From NCBI RefSeq assembly GCF_016598775.1, contig NZ_CP066802.1:2108001-2172000 (forward strand): a stretch of DNA of 64,000 bases, read 5' to 3'. The DNA is from Actinomyces weissii (GTDB lineage Bacteria; Actinomycetota; Actinomycetes; Actinomycetales; Actinomycetaceae). Position numbers and translations under genes: made by a program. The notes under the pieces are model-generated. The model saw only the letters and a list, made by a program, of their open reading frames with translations. It made no database searches and was not told the origin of the DNA. Positions 35,560 through 45,001 of the stretch are shown one piece after another. Every line of letters begins with the position of its first letter. Position 1 is the first letter of the stretch.

Positions 35560-36873
35560 TCAGTACTGGGGCACCTCGTCCAGCATCTTGGTGACCAGCT
35601 CGGCGATCTGCGAGCGCTCGGTGCGCACCAGGTCGATGTGGGCGAACAGCCCCTCGCCCTTGAGGGACTCCACCACGCTGGCCACGCCGTCCCAGCGCCC
35701 TACCCGCAGGTTGTCCCGCTGGGCGACATCGTGGGTTAGCACCACCTTGGCGTTGTGGCCGACGCGTGAGAGCACTGTGAGCAGCACGCCGCGCTCCAGG
35801 GACTGGGCCTCGTCCACGATCACGAAGGCGTCGTGCAGGGAGCGCCCCCGGATGTGGGTCAGGGGCAGTACCTCCAGCTGGCCCAGGTTGACCACGCGCT
35901 CCACCCGCTCGGCGGGCACCACCGAGTTCAGGGTGTCGAACACGGCCTCCGCCCAGGGCTGCATCTTCTCCTCGGTGTCCCCGGGCAGGAAGCCGAGGGT
36001 CTGCCCGCCCACCGCGTACAGGGGCCGGAAGACCATGACCTTGCGCTGCTCGCGGCGGGTGACTACGGCGTCGAGCCCCGCGGCCAGGGCCAGGGCGGAC
36101 TTGCCGGTGCCCGCGCGCCCACCCAGGGAGACGATGCCGACGTCGGGGTTGAGCAGGTGGTCGATGGCCACGCGCTGCTCGGCGCTGCGCCCCCGCACCC
36201 CGAAGACCTCCCGGTCCGGGGCCACCAGCCGCAGCTCACCGCTGACCAGCGTGGCCAGGGCCGAGCCGCGCGGGGAGGTGAGCACGGCCCCGGTGTGGGC
36301 GGGCTGGTCGCTCAGGGCGGTCACCGACTCCGGGGTGAGCAGGCCGCTGACCTCCAGGCGCTCGTCACGCCACAGGGCGGACATCTCCTCCTCGGTGAGG
36401 GCGGCCCTGACCATGCCGGTGTAGACCTCCTCGCTGGCCAGCTCATGGCGGTACTCGTCCGCAGGCAGGCCCACGGAGGCCGCCTTGATGCGCATGGGCA
36501 GGTCCTTGGAGACGACGGTGACCTGCGCGCCGCTGTTGGCCAGCGTGACGGCCACGGACAGGATGCGGGTATCGTTGTCGCCCATGCGCATGCCCACGGG
36601 CAGGACCTTGTCGTCTGAGCCGTTGAGCTCCACCCGCAGGGTGCCACCCGCCTCGTTGAGCTTGATGGGGCGGTCCAGGCGCCCGTGCTCCGCCCGCAGG
36701 CGGTCCAGCAGGCGCAGGGCCGAGCGGGCGAAGTAGCCCAGCTCCGGGTGGTGCCGCTTGCCCTCGAGCTCGGTGACCACCACCACCGGCAGCACGACGG
36801 CGTGCTCGTCGAAGCGCAGCATGGCGTGGGGGTCAGACAGTAGTACGGAGGTGTCCAGGACGTAGGTGCGCAT
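35560..36873 (-). CDS. PIN domain-PhoH ATPase/helicase-RNase (PhoH2 type)
   Basis: A 437-residue fusion. The PIN domain (residues about 1-140) has the acidic residues in [20 protein letters not shown] and MGDNDTRIL. The PhoH domain has Walker [11 protein letters not shown] and Walker [12 protein letters not shown], plus [17 protein letters not shown]. PhoH2 proteins act as sequence-specific RNA helicases and RNases. Unlike mycobacterial phoH2 there is no antitoxin-like gene upstream. ATG 36873 has GGAAGG 5 bases upstream, preferred over an upstream start. A TATAGT -10 candidate lies at 36950-36955. Confidence 0.92.
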   Translation of the reverse strand: MRTYVLDTSVLLSDPHAMLRFDEHAVVLPVVVVTELEGKRHHPELGYFARSALRLLDRLRAEHGRLDRPIKLNEAGGTLRVELNGSDDKVLPVGMRMGDNDTRILSVAVTLANSGAQVTVVSKDLPMRIKAASVGLPADEYRHELASEEVYTGMVRAALTEEEMSALWRDERLEVSGLLTPESVTALSDQPAHTGAVLTSPRGSALATLVSGELRLVAPDREVFGVRGRSAEQRVAIDHLLNPDVGIVSLGGRAGTGKSALALAAGLDAVVTRREQRKVMVFRPLYAVGGQTLGFLPGDTEEKMQPWAEAVFDTLNSVVPAERVERVVNLGQLEVLPLTHIRGRSLHDAFVIVDEAQSLERGVLLTVLSRVGHNAKVVLTHDVAQRDNLRVGRWDGVASVVESLKGEGLFAHIDLVRTERSQIAELVTKMLDEVPQY

Positions 36874-37285
36874 CTTTGCCTTCCGGAAGAGACTGGGCAG
36901 GACTGGGACAGGACCAGACCACAAAAAACCCTGATGTGCTTCCTGTCACACTATACCCTTGAGGGGGTGGCAGTGCCCGCCCCTTCGCAACTACCCCCTC
37001 CCCCGGCAAGCCGCTTCCAGGGAGGAAGGTCACATTTACGAGCCAAGACCGTGACACCGGCCGCCCAGTTAGGACAGAATCAGTTTCATCATTTACATCA
37101 CATGTTGCGCCGCGATAGATAGCCGACATCAATTTGTATTTGCTGGTCCCTATAGACCGCAAAACGCACCACGTACCACCACGACCCCAGGAACGCCCGC
37201 AGACGACCACGCCGTCGCCTGGCCCGGACTCCTCCGGCCGAGACGGCACCCGGCGCGCGCTCCACGGTCCTAGACGAGAGAGACC
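36874..37285. other. 412-base divergent promoter region of phoH2 and the glycosyltransferase operon
   Basis: The left part has TATAGT (minus strand, 36955-36950) as a good -10 for phoH2. The right part (about 37075-37145) is AT-rich (TTTCATCATTTACATCACATG, GATAGATAGCC) and probably holds the operon promoter. That would leave a leader of more than 100 bases before the glycosyltransferase start, with no hairpin that stands out. Confidence 0.45.
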
Positions 37286-39712
37286 ATGGACGACACCACC
37301 ATCCGCATCCTCCTGTACAGCCACGACGCCCAGGGCCTGGGCCACGTACGCCGTAACCTGGCTATCGCCCACCACCTGGCAGAGGAGCTCCCCGCCCTGA
37401 CCGGCTGCCAGGTCTCCGGGCTGCTGGTCTCCGGCGTCTCCCACGCCGACAGCTTCCCCCTGCCCAAGGGCTTCGACTGGCTCACCATCCCCGGGGTCAC
37501 CAAGGGCCTGGGCGGGTACGAGCCCCGCAACCTGGCCGGGCCCGCCGCCCGGCTCATGAACCTGCGCTCCGTGCTGCTGGAGTCCACCCTGCTGGGCTTC
37601 GGCCCCGACCTGGTCATCATCGACCGGCACATCTACGGGGTGTGGAAGGAGCTGCGCGAGCCCCTGCACCGCCTGCGCACCCTCCTGCCCGACACCAAGG
37701 TGGTGCTGGGGCTGCGGGAGGTCCTGGACGACCCCGCCGTCGCCGTCAAGGAGTGGCGCAACCTGGGAGACCCCGGCAAGCTGCGCGCGGTGGTGGACGA
37801 GGTGTGGGTCTACGGAGATCAGCAGGTGCACGACCCAGTGGCCACCGGGGAGGCCCCCATCACCCTGGGCGACCGCACCCGCTTCACCGGCTACCTGGCC
37901 GAGGGCCGGGGCCACGCCGACCACGCCACCCCCCTGTCCGAGGAGCCCTTCATCCTGACCACCGCCGGAGGCGGCTCCGACGGCTACGCCCTCATGCGGG
38001 CCGCCGCCGGCCTGACCGTCCCCGAGGGCCACCGCCACATCCTGGTCACCGGCCCCCAGCTGGACGAGAACGAGCTGGAGTCCGTACGTGCCGCCGCTGG
38101 CCCCCGCACCCAGGTGCTGCGCTCCGTCAAGGGCCTGGGCCAGCAGATCGACGCCGCGGCCGCAGTCATCACCATGGGCGGCTACAACTCCGTGTGCGAG
38201 GTGCTGGCCACCACCACCCCGGCCCTGGTGGTCCCCCGCGAGGAGCCCCGCACCGAGCAGCTCATCCGTGCCAGCTCCCTGCAGGAGGTGGGCGCCCTGG
38301 ACCTGCTGCGCCAGCAGGACTTGAGCACCGACGCCCTGAGCCAGTGGGTGGCGGGGGCCGTGGGCCGCCAGGTGGACCGCTCCCACCTGGACCTTGACGG
38401 GCTGCGCACCGTCTCCCGCTACGCCGCCGAGCTCACCCAGGCCGCCTGGGCCCCCGCCCCCGAGCGCGGCCAGGTGGAGCCCCGCATCGGCTACGTCCTG
38501 AAGGTCTACCCCCGCTTCTCCGAGACCTTCGTGGTCACCGAGATCCTGGCCCGGGAGGCCCTGGGAGACGACCTGCGCATCTACGCCATGCGCCCCACCA
38601 GCGACACCCGGTTCCACCCGGAGATCTCCCGGGTCAAGGCCGAGGCCAAGTGGATGTTCCGCCCCTACGGGGCCATCACCTCCTGGGAGCAGATGTCCCA
38701 GGCCATCCACCACCCGCGGCTACGGGACAACTTCGCCCACCTGCTGCCCGAGCTCTCCACCCTGCCCGGTGACGAGGTGGCCCAGGGCGTGGCCCTGGCC
38801 AAGGCGGTGCTGGACGACGGCATCACCCACCTGCACGCGCACTTCGCCTCCCTGGCGGGGCGCATGGCCTGGATAGCCTCCCGCCTGACCGGGGTGCCCT
38901 ACACGGTCACCACCCACGCCAAGGACATCTACCACGAGTCCGTGGACCCGGTGTGGCTGCGCCGTATCTGCAACGACGCCGAGCGCGTGATCGCCATCAG
39001 CCGCTTCAACGAGGACTACCTGCGAGGCGTGCTGGCCCGTACCAAGGCCAATGTGAGCCTGCAGTACAACGCGCTGGAGCTGGACCGCTTCCCCTACCAG
39101 GAGCCGATCCCCCTGAGCAGCCCGCTGCAGGTGGCCGCCGTAGGCCGCCTGGTGCCCAAGAAGGGCTTCGCGGACCTCGTCTCCGCCGTGGCCCTGGCCC
39201 GCAGCCGGGGCCTGGACGTGAGAGTACGCCTGGCTGGCGAAGGGGGCCTGCGCGCCGCCCTGGAGGACCAGATCCACCAGCTGGGAATCAGCGACTACTT
39301 CAAGCTGATCGGCCCCCGCAACCAGGCCGAGCTGCGGGAGCTGATAACCAGCTCCCACCTGTTCGCCGCCCCCTGCGTGACCGGAGAGGGCGGCAACATC
39401 GACGGCCTGCCCACTGTGGTGCTGGAGGCCATGGCCTGCGGCACCCCGGTGGTAGCCACCGCCGTCTCCGGCCTGCCGGAGGTGGTCCGCGACGGCGACA
39501 CCGGCGTCCTGCTGGAGCCCGGCGACGTCGAGGCCCTGGCGGCCACCCTGGAGCGGGTCGCGGCGGGCGAGGTGGACCTGCTGCGCTTCTCCCGCAACGC
39601 CCGGGCCCTGATCGAGGAGCAGTTCGACAGCCGCAAGCAGGCGGCCACCCTCTCGGCCTGGCAGTCTGACGTCCACAGCCGCCACTACGACGACCACAAG
39701 GGAGGCCACTGA
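37286..39712 (+). CDS. Two-domain GT-B glycosyltransferase fusion
   Basis: An 808-residue cytoplasmic protein made of two complete GT-B units. Residues 1-390 resemble MurG/GT28-type enzymes: GLGHVRRNLAIAHHLAEEL, TTAGGGSDGY, ITMGGYNSVCEVLA and VPREEPRTEQLIRA. Residues about 400-808 are a GT4 enzyme: KVYPRFSETFVVTEILARE, HLHAHFASLAGRMA, VGRLVPKKGFADLV, and the donor-site EGGNIDGLPTVVLEAMACGTPVVAT with its E-x7-E. It probably transfers two sugars in succession. First gene of a four-gene operon; its stop overlaps the next start (TGATG). Substrates unknown. Confidence 0.88.
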   Translation: MDDTTIRILLYSHDAQGLGHVRRNLAIAHHLAEELPALTGCQVSGLLVSGVSHADSFPLPKGFDWLTIPGVTKGLGGYEPRNLAGPAARLMNLRSVLLESTLLGFGPDLVIIDRHIYGVWKELREPLHRLRTLLPDTKVVLGLREVLDDPAVAVKEWRNLGDPGKLRAVVDEVWVYGDQQVHDPVATGEAPITLGDRTRFTGYLAEGRGHADHATPLSEEPFILTTAGGGSDGYALMRAAAGLTVPEGHRHILVTGPQLDENELESVRAAAGPRTQVLRSVKGLGQQIDAAAAVITMGGYNSVCEVLATTTPALVVPREEPRTEQLIRASSLQEVGALDLLRQQDLSTDALSQWVAGAVGRQVDRSHLDLDGLRTVSRYAAELTQAAWAPAPERGQVEPRIGYVLKVYPRFSETFVVTEILAREALGDDLRIYAMRPTSDTRFHPEISRVKAEAKWMFRPYGAITSWEQMSQAIHHPRLRDNFAHLLPELSTLPGDEVAQGVALAKAVLDDGITHLHAHFASLAGRMAWIASRLTGVPYTVTTHAKDIYHESVDPVWLRRICNDAERVIAISRFNEDYLRGVLARTKANVSLQYNALELDRFPYQEPIPLSSPLQVAAVGRLVPKKGFADLVSAVALARSRGLDVRVRLAGEGGLRAALEDQIHQLGISDYFKLIGPRNQAELRELITSSHLFAAPCVTGEGGNIDGLPTVVLEAMACGTPVVATAVSGLPEVVRDGDTGVLLEPGDVEALAATLERVAAGEVDLLRFSRNARALIEEQFDSRKQAATLSAWQSDVHSRHYDDHKGGH

Positions 39713-40881
39713 TGCGTGTCGCCTACATCTGTATCGACCCCGGGATCCCGGTATTCGGCACCAAGGGCGCCTCCGTGCACATACAGGAGGTGGTGCGCGA
39801 GCTGCGCAGCCGCGGGCACGAGGTCACCGTCTACGCCACCCGCCGCGGCCAGGAGGTGCCCGCGGACCTGGAGGACCTGGAGGTGGTGGACCTCCCGGTG
39901 GGCACCAAGGACCCCGCCGCCCGTGAGAAGGCGCAGCAGGAGGCCTCCCAGCAGGTGGTCCAGATGCTGCTGGGCACCGGGGTGGACCTGGTCTACGAGC
40001 GCTACTCCCTGTTCAGCACCGCCCTGGCCGGGCTGCACGCCGCGGAGGGCACCACGGGCGTGCTGGAGGTCAACGCGCCCCTGATCGACGAGCAGCGTGA
40101 GCACCGGGTGCTGCTGGACGAGGCCGGGGCCCAGGAGGCCCTGCGTGCCCAGGTCGCGGCCGCCGCGGCTACCGTCTGCGTCTCCGAGCCGGTGCGCCAG
40201 TGGGTGCTGGAGCACACCGCAGGCGGCCGGGTCCACGCCGTGGCCAACGGGGTGAGCGTGACCCGGATCTTCCCGCAGCCGGAGGAGCCGGGCGCCCCCG
40301 TGGTCACCTTCGTAGGCACGCTCAAGCCCTGGCACGGGGTCGGGGACCTGCTGCAGGCCGCCGCGCTGGCCCGCCAGCCCTGGCGGCTGCGCGTCATCGG
40401 CGACGGCCCCCAGCGGGACGCCTTGCTGGCCCAGGCCCAGGAGCTCGGCCTGGAGGTGGACTTCCGGGGGGCCGTCAGCCCTGAGCAGGTACCTGCGCAC
40501 CTGGCTGGCTCCGCCGTCGGCGTGGCCCCCTACCCGGACCTGGGCTCGGAGCAGGCCCAGTACTTCTCCCCCCTGAAGGTCTACGAGTACCTGGCCGCCG
40601 GGCTGCCCGTGGTGGCCTCGGCAGTCGGCCAGATCCCCCAGATCCTCGGCCCCGCCCAGGAGGGCACCGGCACCGGCTTCCGCAGCACCGCCACCGGCGC
40701 CCTGACCCCGCCCTCCGACCCGCAGGCCCTGGCCAGCGCCCTGGACCACCTGGCCGCCGACCCGCGGCTGCGCGCGCAGGCCGGGGCGCAGGCCCGCAAG
40801 CTGGCCCAGGAGAAGCACTCCTGGTCCGGGGTGGTAGGACAGATCCTGGAGCTGGCGGAGGCAGGTGACAGCCGTGACTGA
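39712..40881 (+). CDS. GT4-family glycosyltransferase
   Basis: A 389-residue GT-B enzyme. The acceptor-domain loop reads DPGIPVFGTKGASVHIQEVV, typical of GT4 enzymes. The donor domain has FVGTLKPWHGVGDLLQAA, RVIGDGPQRDALLAQA and YFSPLKVYEYLAAGLPVVAS; the Glu of this last motif is the nucleotide-sugar ligand. It overlaps the preceding gene by one base and the ABC exporter gene by 17 bases. Presumed partner in building the same product. Confidence 0.9.
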   Translation: MRVAYICIDPGIPVFGTKGASVHIQEVVRELRSRGHEVTVYATRRGQEVPADLEDLEVVDLPVGTKDPAAREKAQQEASQQVVQMLLGTGVDLVYERYSLFSTALAGLHAAEGTTGVLEVNAPLIDEQREHRVLLDEAGAQEALRAQVAAAAATVCVSEPVRQWVLEHTAGGRVHAVANGVSVTRIFPQPEEPGAPVVTFVGTLKPWHGVGDLLQAAALARQPWRLRVIGDGPQRDALLAQAQELGLEVDFRGAVSPEQVPAHLAGSAVGVAPYPDLGSEQAQYFSPLKVYEYLAAGLPVVASAVGQIPQILGPAQEGTGTGFRSTATGALTPPSDPQALASALDHLAADPRLRAQAGAQARKLAQEKHSWSGVVGQILELAEAGDSRD

Positions 40882-42688
40882 GAAACCTGGAAAGGTGGAG
40901 GGCCGGGCCCTGCGTCGCAGCCTGCGGCTGGTACGCCCCGACCTGCGCCAGCAGCGCGGGCTGATCGCCGGGGGCACCGTGGCCCTGCTCCTGGAGGTCG
41001 TGTTCCGCGTCCTGGAGCCCTGGCCCATGAAGGTCGTTATCGACGCGGTCTCGGCCTCCCTGGGGGCCAACGTCTCCCAGGCCCCGGCCACCCTGGGGCT
41101 GCTGCTGCTGTGCGGCGCGGCCCAGGTGGCCGTGGTGGCCCTGCGCGCCCTGACCAACTACCTGGCTACCGTGGCCTTCGCCCTGGCCGGCTCCCGCACC
41201 GCCACCCTGCTGCGGGCCCGCGTGTTCCGGCACGTGCAGCGCCTGTCCCTGCAGTTCCACGCTCGCAACCGCAGCGCCGACACCGTGCAGCGGATCGTCT
41301 CCGACGTCGCCCGCATGCAGGAGGTGGCGGTGACCGCGGGCCTGCCGCTGCTGGCCAACGTCATCACCCTGCTGGTGATGCTCTGCGTCATGGTGGTGCT
41401 GGACCCGGTGCTCTCGCTGGTGGTCGTGGTGGCACTGGGCCTGTTCATCCTCAGCTCCACCGGCACCTCCCAGAAGATCGCCGTCGCCTCCCGCAAGACC
41501 CGTAAGGGTGAGGGCCAGCTGGCCAACACCGCCCAGGAGTCCCTCTCCGCCATCAAGGTGGTGCAGGCCTACGGCCTGGAGGAGCACATTGAGGGACGCT
41601 TCGTCTCCGCCAACCAGACCTCCCTGCGGGCGGGGGTGCGCTCGCGCCGCCTGGCCGCCCGCCTGGAGCGCTCCACCGACGTGATCGTGGGCCTGGCCAC
41701 CGCCCTGGTCATGGTGGGTGGCGGTCTGCGGGTGCTCGACGGCGCCATGACCCCGGGGGACCTGGTGCTCTTTGCCACCTACCTGTCCACCACCATGAAG
41801 CCCATGCGCGACATGGCCAAGTACACCGGCCGTATCGCGCGGGCCTCGGCCTCCGGCGAGCGGGTGGCGGACCTGATGGAGATCACCTCAGAGGTGGTCA
41901 ACCCCGACGACCCGGTACGCCCGGACGAGGTGGTGGGCTGGATCGGCTTCCAGGGCGTGCGCACCCAGTACGACGGGCACGAGGTGCTGCGCGGCGTGAA
42001 CCTGACCGTCGGCCCCGGGGAGAACGTGGCCTTCATCGGCCCCTCCGGCTCCGGCAAGTCCACCCTGGTGTCCCTGCTGGTGCGGGCCCAGGACCCCACC
42101 AGCGGCGTAGTCACCCTGGACGGGCACGACCTGCGGGACCTGGACCTGACCCAGCTGCGTGCCAACGTGTCCCTGCTGCACCAGGAGGCGGTCCTGTTCA
42201 CCGGGACCATCCGCGACAACATCCGCCTGGGCCGCCAGGACGCCACCGACACCGAGGTCGAGGAGGCCGCCCGGGCCGCTCACGCCCACGACTTCATCAC
42301 CCGTCTGCCCGAGGGCTACGACACGGTGGTGGGTGAGCGCGGCGGCACCTTGTCAGGCGGCCAGCGGCAGCGGGTGGCGATCGCCCGCGCCCTGCTGCGC
42401 AGCTCGCCGGTGGTGGTGCTGGACGAGGCCACCACCGGGCTGGACCCCGAGTCCGCCGGGCTGGTCATGGACGCGATCGCCCGCCTGGTGGAGGGCCGCA
42501 CCACCTTGGCAGTCACCCACGACGTCGAGATGGCGCTGCGCGCCACCCGCGTGGTGTGGGTGCAGGACGGACGGATCCTGCTGGACGGCAGCCCCCACGA
42601 CCTGCTGGCCACCAGCCAGGAGTTCCGTGACTGGGTCACCGCCTCCGGGCGCGCCTCAGACGAGATCCGCATCGGGGAGCGGCCGTGA
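40865..42688 (+). CDS. ABC exporter (fused membrane and ATPase domains)
   Basis: A 607-residue half-transporter of the MsbA/lipid and multidrug exporter type, acting as a dimer. Six helices occupy residues about 30-300 (first segment GLIAGGTVALLLEVVFRVL). The ATPase has Walker A GPSGSGKST near residue 394, Q-loop LLHQEAVLFTG, signature LSGGQRQRVAIARAL, Walker B VVVLDEATTGLD and a switch His in VTHDVEM. GTG 40865 has GGAGG 3 bases upstream; GTG 40874 is possible. It overlaps both neighbours, so it likely exports the product of the linked glycosyltransferases. Confidence 0.9.
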   Translation: MTAVTEKPGKVEGRALRRSLRLVRPDLRQQRGLIAGGTVALLLEVVFRVLEPWPMKVVIDAVSASLGANVSQAPATLGLLLLCGAAQVAVVALRALTNYLATVAFALAGSRTATLLRARVFRHVQRLSLQFHARNRSADTVQRIVSDVARMQEVAVTAGLPLLANVITLLVMLCVMVVLDPVLSLVVVVALGLFILSSTGTSQKIAVASRKTRKGEGQLANTAQESLSAIKVVQAYGLEEHIEGRFVSANQTSLRAGVRSRRLAARLERSTDVIVGLATALVMVGGGLRVLDGAMTPGDLVLFATYLSTTMKPMRDMAKYTGRIARASASGERVADLMEITSEVVNPDDPVRPDEVVGWIGFQGVRTQYDGHEVLRGVNLTVGPGENVAFIGPSGSGKSTLVSLLVRAQDPTSGVVTLDGHDLRDLDLTQLRANVSLLHQEAVLFTGTIRDNIRLGRQDATDTEVEEAARAAHAHDFITRLPEGYDTVVGERGGTLSGGQRQRVAIARALLRSSPVVVLDEATTGLDPESAGLVMDAIARLVEGRTTLAVTHDVEMALRATRVVWVQDGRILLDGSPHDLLATSQEFRDWVTASGRASDEIRIGERP

Positions 42689-43701
42689 GCGCCCCCAGCG
42701 CCGCCCTGCAGGCCCTGCGGGACCTGCCTGGGGTGCGCCGCGCCTGGCCCGGCAAGCACGGTGAGCTGGTCCTGGAGCGGCACGACGACCAGGGGCGGCT
42801 GCGCGCGGGCCAGATCGCGCCGGACGGGACCGTCACCATGGTGGGCTTCGCCACCGACCCGCGCCTGCCAGCCCTGGAGCCCCCCGCCCGCGGTGAGCTG
42901 GTGGTCCACCGCCTGGGGCGACGGGCCGTGGTGCTGGAGCCCGAGCGGGCCGTCAAGATCCTGCGCCCGGGCCGGGCTCCCGCCGTCGCCGAGGTCACCG
43001 CAGCCCTAGCCCAGCGCTGCGCCGCCGCCGGGCTAGGGGCCGCCCAGGTGGTGTCAGCCACCCCCGACACCCTGAGCACCACGCTACTGCCCGGACGGAC
43101 CCTGCACGACCTGGGGGCGGCTGGCCGCCCCGGCTGGGAGGTGCTGCTGGAGCGCTGGCCCACGCTGGCCAGCCAGGAGGACACCAGCCTGTCCGCGCAC
43201 GGCCCCGCCCAGGAGGCCCAGGTGCTGGAGCACTGGCTGTCCCTGGTACGTGAGCACGGCGCCCTAGAACCGGTGGAGGCCCTGGGCCAGCAGGTCAACC
43301 AGGTGCGCCAGGAGCTGCTGGAAGGACGGGCTGATCCTTACGTCCTGCTGCACCGGGACCTGCACGACAAGCAGCTCCTGTGGGACGGCCGCACCCTGAG
43401 CGTCCTGGACATGGACACCGCTGCGCGCGGCGAGGCCGCCCTGGACCTGGGTAACCTCCTGGCCCACCTGCGCCTGCGGGTGCTGCAGGGGATGCTGCCC
43501 GCCGCCCTGGCCCAGGAGCTCCGGCCACGGCTGCGGGACCTGGCGGCGGACCTGGGGGCCAGCCCCAGCCGCCTGGCCCTCTACACCCGGGCCGCCGCCC
43601 TGCGCCTGGCCTGCGTATACGCCTTCCGCCCCTCCTCAGCCTCCTGGATGCCCCGCTGGCTGGAGGAGCACCTGGACGCCCGCGCCCCGCAGCAGGACTA
43701 G
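42685..43701 (+). CDS. APH/choline-kinase-like phosphotransferase
   Basis: A 338-residue kinase-fold protein. The ATP-binding Lys is probably in RAVKILRPG. The catalytic loop is LLHRDLHDKQLLW, with the usual Asn replaced by Gln, and the metal-binding Asp is in LSVLDMDTAARGEAALDLGNLLAHL. Similarity is to aminoglycoside/choline kinases, so the substrate should be a small hydroxyl compound or sugar. GTG start overlaps the exporter stop (GTGA); last gene of the operon. It could phosphorylate the exported product, its lipid carrier, or act in self-protection. Confidence 0.8.
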   Translation: MSAPSAALQALRDLPGVRRAWPGKHGELVLERHDDQGRLRAGQIAPDGTVTMVGFATDPRLPALEPPARGELVVHRLGRRAVVLEPERAVKILRPGRAPAVAEVTAALAQRCAAAGLGAAQVVSATPDTLSTTLLPGRTLHDLGAAGRPGWEVLLERWPTLASQEDTSLSAHGPAQEAQVLEHWLSLVREHGALEPVEALGQQVNQVRQELLEGRADPYVLLHRDLHDKQLLWDGRTLSVLDMDTAARGEAALDLGNLLAHLRLRVLQGMLPAALAQELRPRLRDLAADLGASPSRLALYTRAAALRLACVYAFRPSSASWMPRWLEEHLDARAPQQD

Positions 43702-43926
43702 CGAGCCGCAGCCGGGCTAGCGCACCGCCTCAGACACCAGGGACCGGTCTGTGACGCACATGCCGGCCCCGCGTCCTGCGGCCCCGGAACCGGGTTTGCC
43801 GCTGCCCGGAGCCCCGCCCTCGTCCTGCTACCGGGCGCACGAGCGTACGGGTGACCGGTAGCCGGGTCGTGCGTGGGGCCGCGCCCTGGCCCGAGCCCGC
43901 TGACGGACTGCCGCAGGGCACCGGTC

Positions 43927-44715
43927 TCAGCGGCCTAGACGCCGGTCCCGCCGCCCGTAGTCGCGCAGCGCCCGCAGGAAGTCCACCCGGCGGAAGGCGG
44001 GCCAGTTGACCTCACAGAAGTAGAACTCGGAGTGCACCGACTGCCACAGCAGGAAGCCGGAGAGCCGTTGCTCCCCCGAGGTGCGGATCACCAGGTCCGG
44101 GTCAGGCTGGCCCTTGGTGTAGAGGTGGGAGGTGATGTCCTCCTCGCTGAGGCTGTCTGCCACCTGCTGCAGGTCGTGCCCCTGGGCGGCCCGCTCACGC
44201 AGCAGGTCCCGCACCGCGTCCGCGATCTCCTGGCGGCCCCCGTAGCCGACGGCGATGTTGACGCGCACCCGTCCGTCCTCCGTACCGTCCGGCGCGGTGG
44301 TCACGAGCTCGGTGCTGCTGGCGGCCCGGGCCAGGCGGGAGGCGACGTCGTCGGGCAGCAGCTCGGTAGCCCCCACGATGCGCAGGCGCCACCGCCCGGA
44401 GCCAGCCAGGTCGTCCACGGCGTCGGTGATGATCCCCAGCAGGGGGGCGAGCTCGGCGGGGTCCCGGGAGAGGTTGTCGGTGCTCAGCAGCCACAGGGTG
44501 ACGATGCGCACCCCGGCGGCCTCCGCCCAGCCCAGGAACTCCGCGATCTTGTCCGCCCCACGCTGGTGCCCCTGCGAGGCCCCCATGCCCACGGAGCGGG
44601 CCCAGCGGCGGTTCCCGTCCAGGATCACCCCCACGTGGCGCGGCACCCTGCCCGGGTCAAGCTGGGCGGCCAGGCGGCGCTCGTAGAGGTCATATATGAG
44701 CCTGTCACCAGCCAT
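43927..44715 (-). CDS. uppS: cis-Prenyltransferase (undecaprenyl/polyprenyl diphosphate synthase)
   Basis: A 262-residue enzyme that builds Z-polyprenyl diphosphate, the lipid carrier for cell-wall and surface glycans. Motifs are HVGVILDGNRRWARS with the catalytic Asp, TLWLLSTDNLSR, VGYGGRQEI, DLVIRTSGEQRLSGFLLWQS and SEFYFCEVNWPAFR. ATG 44715 has GGAGGGG 4 bases upstream; the longer open frame has no similarity. Actinobacteria often carry two paralogues of differing chain length, so the product could be shorter than C55. Confidence 0.93.
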   Translation of the reverse strand: MAGDRLIYDLYERRLAAQLDPGRVPRHVGVILDGNRRWARSVGMGASQGHQRGADKIAEFLGWAEAAGVRIVTLWLLSTDNLSRDPAELAPLLGIITDAVDDLAGSGRWRLRIVGATELLPDDVASRLARAASSTELVTTAPDGTEDGRVRVNIAVGYGGRQEIADAVRDLLRERAAQGHDLQQVADSLSEEDITSHLYTKGQPDPDLVIRTSGEQRLSGFLLWQSVHSEFYFCEVNWPAFRRVDFLRALRDYGRRDRRLGR

Positions 44716-45001
44716 AGCCCCTCCGTTCTGCTCGTGGTCCGCGCCGTCGTCCTGCTGCGGCCGGGCGGAGCCTGCGGCACCTGCAAGCGGCGGCTGACGA
44801 CGGTTCCCGGTCAACGGTAGCGCCCAGCAGGCCCGCCAGCACCAAAAGCCGCACCGGGATGGCGACGACGCAGCGGCAGCAGGTGACTCAGGCCACCAGC
44901 GCACGGACGGCGGCCCCCTGGCTACACCCAGGCAGCCGCGATAACGTGACCAGGCACCCGCATTCCTGCCCTGGCGTGCTGGGCACGCACAGAGGAGCGA
45001 G

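Noticed and set aside
36833..38713. 626-codon minus-strand open frame across phoH2, the divergent promoter and the glycosyltransferase
   Set aside because: It overlaps two well-supported genes and an AT-rich promoter region; no family similarity.
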